The notes: a model not told the origin generated them from the letters alone. Shown: positions 11,101 through 28,299, counted from the first letter of the stretch. The stretch is DNA of 64,000 bases from Alitta virens (GCA_932294295.1 OW028573.1:4258001-4322000); one strand, 5' to 3'. Made by a program: numbers and translations.

Positions 11101-13695
11101 ATTTGTCTCCAACCAGAGCCTGAAGTTGAATATCTGCATTACACTATCGCAAAATTGCGTATCATAGTAACTAAATTGAATTATACAGTTAAATATTTAT
11201 AAATTTAACACTGATTCAGAAATTCCATAAAATGTGGCAACAGTCTTACCACAAAATTAGGACCAACGGAATGGTCTCTGCATTTGTAAATTTCATCTCT
11301 CCTGAGTTGTTGCAATAATGGATCAGGTATAGCATCCTGTTGTGATCTGCACCAGTTGAGATCAACCAGTTGGAAGGTCAGCCCAAGTTTACTGCAGTGG
11401 TCTTGAATCTGCGGAACTGCTCTTCTGAATATGACGTCTCTTTCTTCCTGCATGTCTGGAAAGAACATCTCTCATTGTATTGTAGTAGGGCTGCATTAAA
11501 AACATTAAGTTTTTTTTCTCTACAATAAAATTAGTTAAAAAGCTGTCTAAATGGAGTACAGGTTCAGCTTATTTGGCCTATTATTTAGGTTTGTAGTTAA
11601 GAAAACCTATTATGTACTCCATCCTCAAAAAACAGTAAGACTATTTTGACCACTAAGTACATTTAAGCTCATGCGGTCTTGTATTTTGAAGGGTAGTGTA
11701 TATATTCAACATACCTTCATTAGATGCCAGGTATACTCTGACCACAGTCGGTTCTTGCTTTGGAAGTTCAACTGGAGCTCCAGCGAAGACAGCATGCATG
11801 TGATCCCCTGCATTCCTGGTCGATGACTGCCTTTTCTCAATGCCTGGTAAAACTGAAGACAAAAAATGATTGTCATATGAAGTGCACTTATATCTTAACC
11901 TCTTTATTAGGATAATCCAAAGCCCATACGACCTTTTAATTAATAATGGCCACATGACCTTAATTAGTAATTAATGATGTGGTATATGACAAGCTTTCTC
12001 TGCCTTACACTAGTCCTTAACATCTAATAATTAAGCACAGTTATTGAGAGTTCTTGGATAACTACTATGCATACATTTACAAAGTGCACTCAATGGGTCA
12101 TTTTGAGACAATGGATGATGCCCAAATCCCCAAAGAGATCCTATATACGAGGAGCTTATTACTACTGGCAATAAAACCATATATATAATTAAAGTGACCA
12201 CAACTGAGTAGGTGTAAGAAAGTTGCCTTTGTTTTATTGTATCACAAATTCACAATGGAAAATTCCTCACCCTGATGGGAACCATTTTTCCTGGAATCCT
12301 CACTAAAAGTAAAATTTTAAGAATCATTTACAGATTGTTCTGGTATGTGCCAAGCGTATTGATGAATTCGTATGACCTTACCTGCCAATTCTTGGAGGTG
12401 CAGAATTGTTCTTGTAGATCGGTTGCAATTTACAGCCGGGAAGCACTTGTCTTCTTTTAGGTTTGTTCTTTCTCTAAATTTGTGAAATAACTTTAAAATT
12501 TTAATGATCTTCTTTTTTGCTGAGTGGATGTAAATTAATTTCGTTAAATTTGTAGGGATGGCGAAGAGCAGTGATAAAATGGTGCACAGTAGACTAAGGG
12601 CGTTAAAGATGAATCTGAATGATATTGTTTTAAGAATGCAGGCATATAGCATACACCCCGAATGAACCATCTTAGAATGTGAAAAGAAATTTCGTAGACC
12701 TCCTAAAACTCACCTTTGATAATTGTCTGAAAGCATCATAGGCACCAGCCCCAACTTGCTTCAACCAAAATTCTGCAAAGTAATTTGTCTAATTAAATGA
12801 TCATGAAGAGAATATGAGAAATATCCGTATTCATTTTGTCACCAACTGAAAAGTGAAATATATTTAATGTAACCCCATTGTGGTGGTTTATGGAATTACT
12901 GAATGCCTAATGTCTATTTTCCATTACCAAAATATGTATGCTTACAATAAATTATTGTAAAATCTGATTCTCATCCAGATATTAATGAATGGGCTCTAAT
13001 TGCTTCAACTATATTCAAAGGTTTGCAATATATAGAGAACCAACTTCGTTTGTTTATGTAATCTATTTTTCATTCCACAATCTACACAGAACATTGTACT
13101 TACTATCAGTTGCAGACACTGGTCTTGAATGTATCGGCACACGAGGTAGTTTGGCCTGTTGTACGAAAAAAATTAACAATTTAGATTTCAATGAACAGAC
13201 ACACAAGCCAGAAAAAAAAAAGTTAAGTTTCGAAATTACCTTTCTGTATTCAGACTCCATGTTAAAGATTTTAAAGATGATCTCATCATTCAGCGTGATT
13301 GTACCATTGTTGATGGAATAACAGCGACCTCTACAATAAGCAATAGATGTTTAATTGATCAGAATCATCTGTAAACATGGATGTATAATATTATACCCAT
13401 TGTACGCATACTAGATAAAGCCAATGACTGAGTTGCTAGATTACCAGTACTGTCTATACAGTTGAATATAATATATATATGTATATTTATTGCATTTATA
13501 TAATATAGGAGCTTATAAATTTCAATTTGCCTTGTTAGAACTCGATCATAGGGCCTAATATCACTGAGTCCTATAAATGCAGAGCAAACCTATGTCGTAC
13601 ATTACATCTTACCTTCTGCAGTCATATGCGCGCAATGTTTGGATAGTTTCTAGGCAAACGCACGCACAAAACTGATCAATAAATATAATGGACAT
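5125..13695 (-). CDS. NACHT and WD40-repeat protein (NWD1/NWD2-like)
   Basis: Fourteen coding exons on the minus strand, joined by consistent reading phase: 13613-13695, 13240-13330, 13104-13155, 12714-12772, 12382-12445 (acceptor tentative), 11715-11852, 11250-11455, 10967-11119, 10661-10757, 7111-10575, 6886-7004, 6579-6705, 5806-6446, 5125-5346; about 1,838 residues. The ATG at 13693-13695 follows an in-frame TGA. Exons 6-8 encode the N-terminal module shared with NWD1/NWD2 (TVVRVYLASNE, then FQLVDLNW and GPNFVALVGDKWG). The 3.5-kb exon carries the NACHT domain: P-loop GKAGSGLT near residue 490, Walker B-like LFILLDG about 100 residues later, then a helical region and WD40 repeats, which continue through the last four exons. 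The P-loop has Leu where Lys is expected. The family makes NLR/Apaf-like scaffold ATPases in the cytosol; ligand and partners are unknown. Very sure of the family, less of exon 5. Confidence 0.88.
13613..13695 (-). CDS. First coding exon of the NACHT-WD40 gene
   Basis: Starts at the ATG 13693-13695 and reads MSIIFIDQF before a GTAAGA donor just below 13613. It splices in frame to 13240-13330 (…INNGTITLNDEIIFKIF). Together with exons 3-5 it forms a helical, possibly death-fold (CARD-like) N-terminus. The assignment rests on phase compatibility through four exons, not on recognised homology. Confidence 0.55.
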
Positions 13696-13980
13696 GTGCA
13701 ATCAATAGATCTTAGGTACTGTTTGTATGATACGGTAGGCTAACTATTCAGTGCACTCATTTTAAGCCTATTAAAAATATGTTCAATCAATAGTGACAAT
13801 TACTATCCTATCAACGTAACTATTGTGAGCAGTGGTAAGCAGTACTCAGTTCCCGGCAAATTTCCCAATTTAGCGGGGCGCTGCGATCAGCAGTGATCCT
13901 CAGCGCCCTCTCTCGTTTTTGTCGCATTCCGCGCAGTGCATGCTGGGAGTGTCCTCACCGGCATCGCCATTTTCATCGCA
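13696..13980. promoter_or_regulatory. Shared divergent promoter, NACHT-WD40 gene / ATP5F1D
   Basis: Only about 285 bp separate the two start codons, which point away from each other. The ATP5F1D side is GC-richer than its surroundings and carries CGCCATTTT at 13965-13973, the reverse complement of a YY1-type motif, just before the ATP5F1D ATG. That placement, in the 5' UTR, is common for YY1 sites in housekeeping genes. No TATA box is obvious. The bidirectional function is inferred from spacing. Confidence 0.5.
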
Positions 13981-16607
13981 ATGTCACTGCTCAGGTCTGC
14001 TTCAAGGCTTCCCTTGTTGGCACGACAGTGTGCCAGACTCACAACAGCACAAAATGTCAACAAAAGGGGCTACGCAGACATGGCCTTTACATTTGCGTGT
14101 CCATCTGAAGTAAGTATAAGTGAGATCTGAAACATGCAAGGACACGACTTTCCCACTGAAAATCCCAAGGCAAAGAAGTTGTTTTGCTGTCAGTGTCAAT
14201 GACATGGTGTGGGATTCATATTTTTTTGGGGGGTATTGCTCTCAACCTGAGACTAATAAGTAAGCGTGATAAGGAACATTATTAGCCTTTATTTTAATTA
14301 CCTATTCAGGCCCTCAGAAGTCAATTTGTAAAATAAATTCAGTTTTGCTACTGTACTGGTCAGCAGTGCACTAGTAATGCCACTATTCTGTCTGTAACAC
14401 TGATAATTTGTTTCTGCTTTGGCACTGATTTTAGCTCAAAGTTGATAATTTTTTTTGGGAACTGTGTATATTAGTATTTTTACGTGATTTTTTTTTAAAG
14501 TAATCATTTACTATTTTGTTAATTTGATTTTTAGGTGTTTTACAATGAGGCCAAGGTGAAGCAGATCGACGTTCCATCTTTCAGTGGCAGCTTCGGTATT
14601 CTCCCAGATCACGTCCCCACTCTCGCTGTGCTGAAGCCAGGTGTATTGGTAGTTCACCAGGAAGATGGGGCAGCTAAGAAATATTTCGGTGTGTATTTAT
14701 TTGCGCAAATGAAATGTCATATTGTAACATTTTGGGATGTTGGCATTGACATTTCTTTGGTTGACTAGAATATGGAGTGTTTCGATCTTAGGAGGTGTGT
14801 CAATTCATATCACTGTTTAACAGCCTAGTAAAAGTCATTCCGAAATGTAAAATTTCAATTGTTAAAATCATACATGACAACAGTATGGTTTACAGGCAGG
14901 GGTGGATCCAAACATTTTTGGTGGAAGGGGGGAGGGGGGTCTGATTCCTCGGGATTGATACACTTGCAAGTATTATGGTTATTTGCGCATTCTGCTCCGG
15001 AAATAAAGAAAATATTTATAATAATTTTGTAAAACATAGCTATGGAAATGTGCCTATTAAAAAGCACAACTAGGCCATGTATAAGTATTTCCCGGGAAAA
15101 TTTTGTTAGGATAAGTGCAGTGGTATCCTTAGACCTGAAAGTCTTTGTTGCCCATATGGACCAGTAAGTGGACACTTTCAGTAGTTTGTTCCAAATTTTA
15201 GTGGTCCGTAAGTAATTTGAGCTGTAGTAGATTGTATTTGCGCCAACCACTGTTCTGACATGAGAAATACTCAATCAGTGTGCAGATGCATACTGGGCAC
15301 CCCAGGCATCCACTGGGTTGACTCCCAGCCAGGGAGCAGCTAGTGTTTTTCAAAAGCTAAGCTGGGATAAGTATGTCAATCCAAATTACTTGAAGTGTTG
15401 ATTCAGATTCATTTACTATTATCATATTAAATGTTTCTTAACTCAGACTAGTTCTCATTCACAGCTAGAAGAGGCACATAAAATTTATTTTTTTCCTGTG
15501 CACACATCTTTATGAAGCCCCTTTTAGAATTATTGTGATAAATTTCATGTATCGTTAGAAATTTATCGCGATAATATCGAATCGTTAACGATCAAACGAT
15601 GTCCAGCCCTAACCTGTCAAAGAGGGACCTGTCAAATGCAGATGCCTTTCACATAATGTGTGTACCAGTCTTCTATGGGCCATCGACTCATCCTCACATG
15701 CATGAGCAAATTCGCCTTATATATCAATATGAAATAAAATAAAATAGAAAATTTATTAGACAAAACCTTAAAAAAAAAAAAATTGTTTCATTGCATTTTA
15801 AACTTCAATTCTTGCCTACACTGAGTTATTTCATATTTAGCCATTTGCAGTTAAAGGGAGGCTGCAGTGGATACTATCAGTAATTAGTCATTTATACAAC
15901 AGTAACACCACCTTCTGGATTCAGCGCCGATAGGCTTAAGTTTTTATTACTGTTTCCCTTTTTTGGGGATCCATCCCTGTTTATAATTATTTCATATACC
16001 GAAACACCAAATTTCTAGCTCAGAGATGGAATTGTAACATTAACTGCTTAAAATTTGTCTTTCAACCAAATGTGATCAATTTAATGACAAACTTGTGGCT
16101 GCAAGAGACAAAGAACTGTTTATACCTGGCCTCACCCGCAATGATATTCAATATTTCCACAACGTAATTCTGTAATATAATGTATTAAATTATTTTACTC
16201 ATGTAAAATACTGTACAGATTGTATGAATAAAATGCTGTTATATTGAATCTGTAACCAATTTTTGCAGTGAGCAGTGGATCAGTCACAATCAACGATGAT
16301 TCATCAGTCCAAATCCTAGCAGAACAAGCATGCACTGTTGACCAATTAGATGCCACAGTAAGTGCAGCAAAATTATAAGTCATCTTTTTCTGTAATTTCT
16401 GTTTGAGGGCAGTATTATCACACAAACAACCACAACGCTGAATGTATTTGCCATTTAAAATTTGTTTGATTCCATTTTCAGGCCATCAGAGATGGATTGA
16501 CAAAGGCCACACAAGAAGCACAGACCGCATCTGGAGACGCAGCAAAAGCAGAAGCCCAGATTGCATTAGAATGTTATGAAGCACTGCAAAAAGCTCTAGA
16601 AAATTAG
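13981..16607 (+). CDS. ATP5F1D: ATP synthase subunit delta, mitochondrial
   Basis: Four exons: 13981-14109, 14535-14688, 16269-16357, 16482-16607; 165 residues, against 168 in human. This subunit belongs to the central stalk of the F1Fo ATP synthase (the bacterial epsilon homologue) in the mitochondrial matrix, coupling rotor movement to catalysis. The first exon gives an Arg-rich, acid-free targeting peptide (MSLLRSASRLPLLARQCARL). The mature protein shows the beta-sandwich signature: SFSGSFGILPDHVPTLAVLK, then KKYFVSSGSVTIN and DSSVQILAEQA, and ends in the two-helix hairpin with CYEALQKALEN. An in-frame ATG lies upstream at 13936; I chose 13981 because it yields the typical presequence. Intron 2 is 1.58 kb and holds a hAT-like element. 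A poly(A) signal follows at 16721. Confidence 0.97.
14897..15979. mobile_element. Non-autonomous hAT-like element in ATP5F1D intron 2
   Basis: The left end CAGGGGTGGATCCA (14897) and the reverse complement of the right end, CAGGGATGGATCC (ending 15979), match as short imperfect inverted repeats and resemble hAT termini. The flanking 8 bp (TTTACAGG and TTTATAAT) match only in part, so the target duplication is eroded or absent. No transposase is recognisable inside. A second hAT-like motif, GTCCAGCCCTAA, occurs near 15600, suggesting a nested older fragment. Confidence 0.5.
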
Positions 16608-16720
16608 TTATTTTCCTGTATAAAACTCCTCAATCTGTTAAAAGAAGTGTGCGTGACATCTTAAGACGTTTGCGATGAATCTGTGGGATGCTTTATAATG
16701 TATTCAAAGTGTTGTTAACC

Positions 16721-16726
16721 AATAAA
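16721..16726 (+). terminator. AATAAA poly(A) signal of ATP5F1D
   Basis: Canonical AATAAA 114 bp after the stop codon of ATP5F1D, giving a short 3' UTR as is usual for this gene. No other candidate lies between. Confidence 0.7.
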
Positions 16727-16729
16727 CAT

Positions 16730-18259
16730 AAATTTGAAAACAACCATTTCTCTCTTATTTAGCTTTGCATTAGTGTAGGCCATTTGTTGGACATTGCACT
16801 AAATTGCCACTGCTTTCCCAAGTGAAGCTCAGAAAGGGAAGTGTGTTCTTATAATCATAAAATGGCAGACCCTGGTCTGATATCTCTCATCATTCATTGC
16901 ATAATCATATGTTGGTGGGAAAAGCCTACAACCTGTGCCAGCTGTAATGAGATGATCAAGCATGAAATCTACATGTTACAATTTACCCCATGGGTCTTTC
17001 ACCTGACCCAGTGTAGCTCAGAATCAAGGAAATTTTCCACACCCGAAACCTGCTTATTTTATATATCAACATTGCTGATTAAGTATTCAAAATTGCTACA
17101 TGTGCTTTAAGGCCAGTTATTGGGCAAATTTTGCTGAAGCAACATGGCCAATGGGCGATTATCAGGTCATCAGGGGAGCTGTGTGCCAGTCCTCACAACC
17201 ATTGTGACATCGTCAATGTACTCAATGGCCTGATTGTATCATCACCAAACAAAGGTTATTGAACCGGCATGTAGCTCCCCCTGTTGATCCGAAATTCCCC
17301 CATTAATATCTCCACATTGCTTAGCTGTGAGGAAACTCGCAAGAAATATCCTGCTTAATTGAGGATAATTCTCAGGATTTCTAGCAGTGCCAGTCAGTGC
17401 CTTAATCTATTAGACCAATCAGCTGTTATCACAAAAGTGAAGAACTCTAGTCTGAGAAACTTAGTCTATAGAACTGTATGGTGCATTTTAAAACAAACGA
17501 AGAAGACCCATAAGGATAACTTCAATAAAAAAGTCTTTCATATTTCCCTATATTTTCCATCATAAATATAACACAAATACAAGCATGTTCTTAGAATTAT
17601 TATGCAAGTCAGATTATTCATTTAATTTTATATTACATATTTATACAAAGTAGTTTAAAATAGGAAAGAACTGATATATCAAATTGTTTAAGAAAACAAA
17701 TAGTCAGTGTAGTGGGAAGGACACCTACAAAAAGAGCTGCATTTGTGCACAACTCCCTCATCTTATGATAACATAATATATATCCTGACTCTGAGAAAAG
17801 TCAAGCCCAGCTTGACACAACAAAGCCAGTACAATGCCTACAACCCCTCTTGATACAAACATGTGACTCCGAAGTTACAGAAAAATAGCACAGGTCCATC
17901 AAATGGACTAACAGCTGCTAGAAAGGCACATCAACAAACAACTTAATTTAGTGCAATTGTAATGCACAGGAATCTACTATTACAACACAAGAATTACCAA
18001 ATTACAATAGACCAACTTTAATATCCTAACCAATAGTTTACTTTCTTAACTGTGTCCATGAATTGTATTCGGCCAGAGACTTTCTGGCCTAAATTCACAT
18101 GCTCAAGAAATAATTGTTCAAGGTTAAATTTTCAATCATGACATTGACAAGAATAATTTCTGACATGCGGTTCAATATTACACAAACAACAACAGGTACA
18201 TTAAAATTTCAAAACAACCATATTTTTCACAGCGTAATTTCATGGGAAATATTACAAAA
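16730..18259. other. Convergent intergenic spacer and membralin 3' UTR
   Basis: No gene is seen. The part near 18259 is probably the membralin 3' UTR (minus strand). Near 17258-17300 a segment containing GGCATGTAGCTCCCCCTGTTG recurs with changes at about 24970 in POFUT1 intron 2, so it belongs to a dispersed repeat. Confidence 0.45.
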
Positions 18260-23484
<5,225 letters not shown>

Positions 23485-26400
23485 ATGTGTTCACCGTGCC
23501 ATTGCATTTGGTTGGGCATTCTTCTTGGCTGTTTAGCATGTCTGACATCCGGATCCAGCGATTCTTCATCGGATGATCCAAATGGATATGTTTTATTCTG
23601 CCTTTGCATGGGTATGTATTTTAATCCACAAGTCTGCTTCCTCTCTGCTGGCACGTACTAGTACTACTACTGTCTACACAATGTTATTATGCCAATATTA
23701 AATTATAATGTCCATGGTGTCATTGGTGATATAGCACAATGCTAACATTTTACAGGGAGGCTTGGAAATCAGATGGAGCATTTCCTTGGTGGACTGGCAT
23801 TCAGTAAAGCCACAAACAGAACACTCATTCTTCCACCGTTTAGGACATATGTAAGTATACTTGCAAGTGTGACAAAAATGATAGCTGGAAATAACAGTAA
23901 AAAATATGCTTAAAAAAAAGATCAAATTACTCTCATGTAAGTTATGCGTTAATTGTGTGGGGACCTATGCTGAAAGTCAGAGATTTGAAAAAGATCAAGA
24001 AATAGCAGAACAAGTCTAGGTTAATCTTCAATGTTGGTACAGGGAGCAGTTTATCAGTTTTACAAGAAGGGAAATTTATTAATGGAGGACCTAATAAACT
24101 TTGCTTTATTTATTAAAGATTTCTTTTTACTTAAATAGGACTTTACATACACCAATGCAAATAACTAATTTGTTCAATATAAGTGGTCATAATTATTATG
24201 CCAGAAAGACAAACAATTTGTTATTTAGGGCATGCTCCACACTTATGGTTGCATTTAGTAGATAGGCTAAAACAGAAAAATCATATATCATCATTTGCTA
24301 AAGCTTTTGTGAAATTTAAAGCACAGAATTATTAAATGGTCATGTAGATTTATATTATTATTAACTAATTAGGTCATATGTGCCTTTATATAGAATTGTT
24401 TATTTTATATTATTATATCTAGTACATGGGAGCAACTTAATATAGTTTTATAAAACTCTGTTATTTCCCTTCTTGACACTGAATGTATTATAATTATTAT
24501 GTATATAGCTAACTATATTGAATGTATTTATCATTGTTAAATTGTATGAATATGTGTCAAGAAAAAAAAACTAACTTCAAACTAGCATAATGTAAGCAAA
24601 GATGATCTACTAGTAGAAGACGCAACAGTAAATTTAATTTCGAAATAGCTCTGTCCTGTGCGTGGTTTCTTCAATTTCACAATTAAAATAATTAAAAGAT
24701 CATTCCCAAATAATTTTAGTGTCCTAGTGTGCGAATAAACCAAATTGTCACAAATTTACGACGAAAATGACAGCTGATTAATCTGAACATAGGATCTATG
24801 TCCCATGACATCATAAAATGCCAGTGTGATGTCACTCAATAGTTGCAGATTGCTCTCTGTTTGTGATGTCATTTAGACCTTAAACAATCCACCTACTCTC
24901 CCCAGCATGCAGTTGAACTAAAGCACGTCCTACTTCAAGAGTGCGTGATTTTTATAATCTGTGTGTGTAAGGATTGGCATGGAGCTCCCCCTGTTGGCTC
25001 TAAAGTCTCCTCATTCTTTCATTTTAGAAAAATGTCCCATTCAGTGAATGGTTTGAAGTGGAGCCATTGAAGAAGTACCACAGAGTCATTCTAGCAGAAG
25101 AATTCATGAAAGACCTTGCCCCTGCACTTTGGCCTCCTGGAAAGCGATATGGATTTTGCTGGCGACCTCCAAGTGCAGAGAAGCAAGGCTGTGAGATGAA
25201 AAATGGTAAATATACCATGCTATTTCAGGCTTTTAACCCCAGTTATCATATATGGCTCATGATCACATATATTCTGTGTTATTAAAAGCAGATGTTTATT
25301 TATGATCTAATTAACAACTACAGAGGGCACTCAAGACAGCGCAAACCTCCACCAAGGCCCACTGGAATTACTACTGACCCAATATCTATGCACTGTTTGT
25401 TTAATGTCCTACCAATGGCTATATGAAATGTTAACTAAAATTCGGTCCAGTGTTGGCCTAATGTTGGCCTGGTGTTGACAAACATCAGTGCAGCCCACTT
25501 TTGGCCAACAGCAGGTAAGCAGGTAAGCTCCACTGTAGCATGGGGAATACCAATGGTCATATAACAGGTCAACTCATAGTTGGCCCACCGTTGGCCCACT
25601 GTTGGTCCCACATCCAATTGGCCCACTTTTGGCCAACAGCAGTTTTGCCCACTGTCAGATAGACCCACCCTATGGAAAATGACATCAAAGTCCAGCCAGC
25701 CCACTTTGCTGTTGGCCTGTCGCGCCAGTGCACTGTTGGCCAAATGTGGTCTGGTTGATCCCTCAAGTCTTTTCATAAAGGTATCATCTGTTCCCATACA
25801 TTACTTGACCAGAATATGTCCTTTTGTTATGGCAATATCATGTGAACAAATCTATTGGATGCAGTATCCAGAAGGTGATCCGGATCAAATATTTGTTCTG
25901 GGTTTCAGATCCGTACTGTGATCCATACCCTCCATTAACTACGGGTGTTAACACATTAAAATGGAAAGGAGACAAACAAAATTTTTTAGCATTTTAGCAT
26001 TGATTGCATGTACTGGAACAGTATTCCGAAACCAGGATCTGGAATATGAACCGGATCACATCCAAATTTAATCAGTTCTAGGGTTTGGCATTAATCATCT
26101 GCCCACCAAATTTCATCCAATTCCATCCATAACCTGTTAAGAAGACCGAAAACATAACCTGCTTGCCGGGGTATCAATGATAAAGCCAAGAAACATTTAA
26201 ATTTCAGTAAAAAAAATATTAAAGTCTTCCTAAAAGCAAGAATCTAGTTTTGAAGAAGAAACATATTTGACCTTGATAAAAAGTTTAAAACTGCTGTCGT
26301 TGGGACACCTTCAAAATTGCTGTTCATCGGTTTGTGTTATGGATGGCAATTCTGCAAGAGCAAAACCCGAGTTATTTGTGCATATGTCAATATATGAATC

Positions 26401-27766
26401 ATTTGGCCTTAATTTGTGAATGATATTTCGTTTTTTTAGGAAATCCATTTGGTCCTTTCTGGGATGGCCTTGGTGTCGAGTTTGATGACGATATTGTGCA
26501 CTCCTTTTCATACGCGGACATTAATTCTTGGCCCCAAAGGTAATGTTAACTTGTCAAGCTTATTTAAAAATTATACAAATTATATATTTGGATAAAAATG
26601 GCATATATCTACACTTAGTAAAAATGACTTGAAAACTGCAATGAATGAAATGATCAACATCAGGGAGTTATGACCAAAAATGTTACTTTCCACTTCCAGC
26701 TTTCCATCCGAAAAATATCCAGTGATTGCCATGAAGGGGGCTCCAGCTTCTTTTCCAATGAATCGAAATCACCGGCATCTGCAGAAATATCTTGTGTTCT
26801 CGGAACAAATTGCCTCTGAGGGGCAGAAGTACATCAGTGAAAACTTCCCACATGAAGCTTTTGTTGGTATTCATCTTCGAAATGGAGAAGATTGGGTAAA
26901 ACCTCTTTTCCCCAAGATTGTGGCACACACACAGCTGAATTTGTAACATAGTATTTCAATAGTACTGTTAAGATTATAAATGAGGTAATTGTGAATTCTG
27001 ACTACTACATGTCTGGGCTTTGTTTTCCAGAAACGTGCATGTGAGAGTGCTGTTGGTGTGAGAAGTTTCATGGCTTCGCCGCAATGCCTTGAATCAACAG
27101 ATCAGACCATTACATCTGACCTTTGTTCTCCCTCCTTGGAAGTAGTGCTTGAGTGAGTTTTCAAAATTGTATCTTGACATCAGGTCTCTCGGTAAATTTG
27201 AATGGTAATTATGAGTCAATTAAGACTTTATACTTAATATGTTCCTTTGGTAAGTGCTTGCATGACCAATGACCATGAATAGAAAATGAAGTTCACAACC
27301 CACACACAGGAGTCTTTCTCGAAGTTGGATGGATAATTTTTAGATTAGACAGTTTTAATTACTGACTGACGTATGCAAATATTGTTTTGTAATCACATAT
27401 CAAACTTTTACAGAGCAACAGAAAAAGCAGTCCAGCAAACTGGTGCAACAGCAGTATTTATAGCCACAGACAAAAATTCCTTCAAACGAGAACTGGAGCA
27501 GCATCTACAACCATATAACGTAGGTATTACCATATTTGTAGCCATAACACACGCTATGCATTCATTCATGCCAAGTCATTACAGCGGCATATCTCTTCTA
27601 TTTACAGGTACACGTTTTTCACATGGATCCTTGGTTGCCGATAGTAGATGTCTATATTTTAAGTCAAGCAGATATGTTTATTGGTAATTGTGTATCATCA
27701 TTTACATCTTTTGTTAAAAGGACTAGAGATGCTCATAATTTGCCAAGTGCATTTTGGGGTTTATAA
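23485..27766 (+). CDS. POFUT1: GDP-fucose protein O-fucosyltransferase 1
   Basis: Eight coding exons: 23485-23611, 23756-23850, 25028-25205, 26440-26539, 26700-26895, 27031-27152, 27414-27519, 27608-27766; 360 residues (human 388), all phases consistent. The ER enzyme adds O-fucose to Ser/Thr of EGF repeats, notably in Notch. A short signal peptide ([15 protein letters not shown]) precedes the catalytic domain. The first nucleotide-sugar motif is [17 protein letters not shown]; the second is [10 protein letters not shown] (about 223-232), whose Arg corresponds to the essential GDP-fucose-binding Arg. [13 protein letters not shown] and [16 protein letters not shown] are family landmarks, and [18 protein letters not shown] marks the third conserved region. 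Translation stops right after SAFWGL, so the expected KDEL-like ER retention tail is missing from this model. A further 3' exon, read through a possible GG/GTTTAT donor just before the stop, cannot be excluded. The start was chosen at the ATG that begins the signal peptide; other in-frame ATGs lie upstream. Confidence 0.96.
25452..25760. repeat. 11-bp-period degenerate array (copy B), POFUT1 intron 3
   Basis: Units of the type GTTGGCCCACT start at 25452, 25463 and 25474, and again at 25579, 25590 and 25601, all exactly 11 bp apart. More diverged TTGGCC and CCCACTTTTGGCC copies fill the region to about 25760. It lies inside POFUT1 intron 3 (25206-26439) and has no coding potential I would support. 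Confidence 0.75.
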
Positions 27767-28229
27767 ACTTTTTAATTGTGATACTGTTATATTAATGATC
27801 TCACGCCATTCCAGAACCAGTTTAGCAAAGCTGCTGAAGCCAGAAAATATTCACTTATACATTTATGATATCATTTACATCCTGAAAAAAAAACCAAAAA
27901 AAATAAAACACTTACATAAATTTTACATGCACTTGACTAAACTATTCTCATGTATTTATTTGACGATTTGCCTGCAAAAAAAATGTATCTTGCTGGTTGC
28001 AGAGTGCTTCTGTTGCACCGTTTATAGAATAAGTTGTCTGTTGTCACCATGTCTTTGGAACCTATATTACTGCACATTATTGTAAACAAGTGTGTGTTTT
28101 TGTTTTGTTAATAATTATTATGTTCACCCACCTTATCCTGTGATAATTATAATGTTGATTGTAACTTAATTACCAATCCAGCTGTATAATGCCACCCACG
28201 CGCACACGATGGAGAAAAACAACTTTGTG

Positions 28230-28235
28230 AATAAA
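28230..28235 (+). terminator. Candidate POFUT1 poly(A) signal
   Basis: AATAAA 464 bp after the POFUT1 stop codon. About 60 bp further on, TTTATT (28293-28298) gives AATAAA on the minus strand and could end the WTAP transcript. The two genes would then finish tail to tail. Confidence 0.45.
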
Positions 28236-28299
28236 ACATCTATACGGAAAATTGCAACACATTGTATTTGTTAATATTTTTTGCTTTTCAACTTTTATT

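Noticed and set aside
14855..15274. 139-codon minus-strand frame in ATP5F1D intron 2
   Set aside because: It lies inside the hAT-like element, shows no transposase motif and no other known domain.
25435..25921. Open frames on both strands over the GTTGGCC array
   Set aside because: They exist because an 11-bp repeat of this composition rarely makes stops; the Trp/Gln/Pro-rich translations mirror the repeat.
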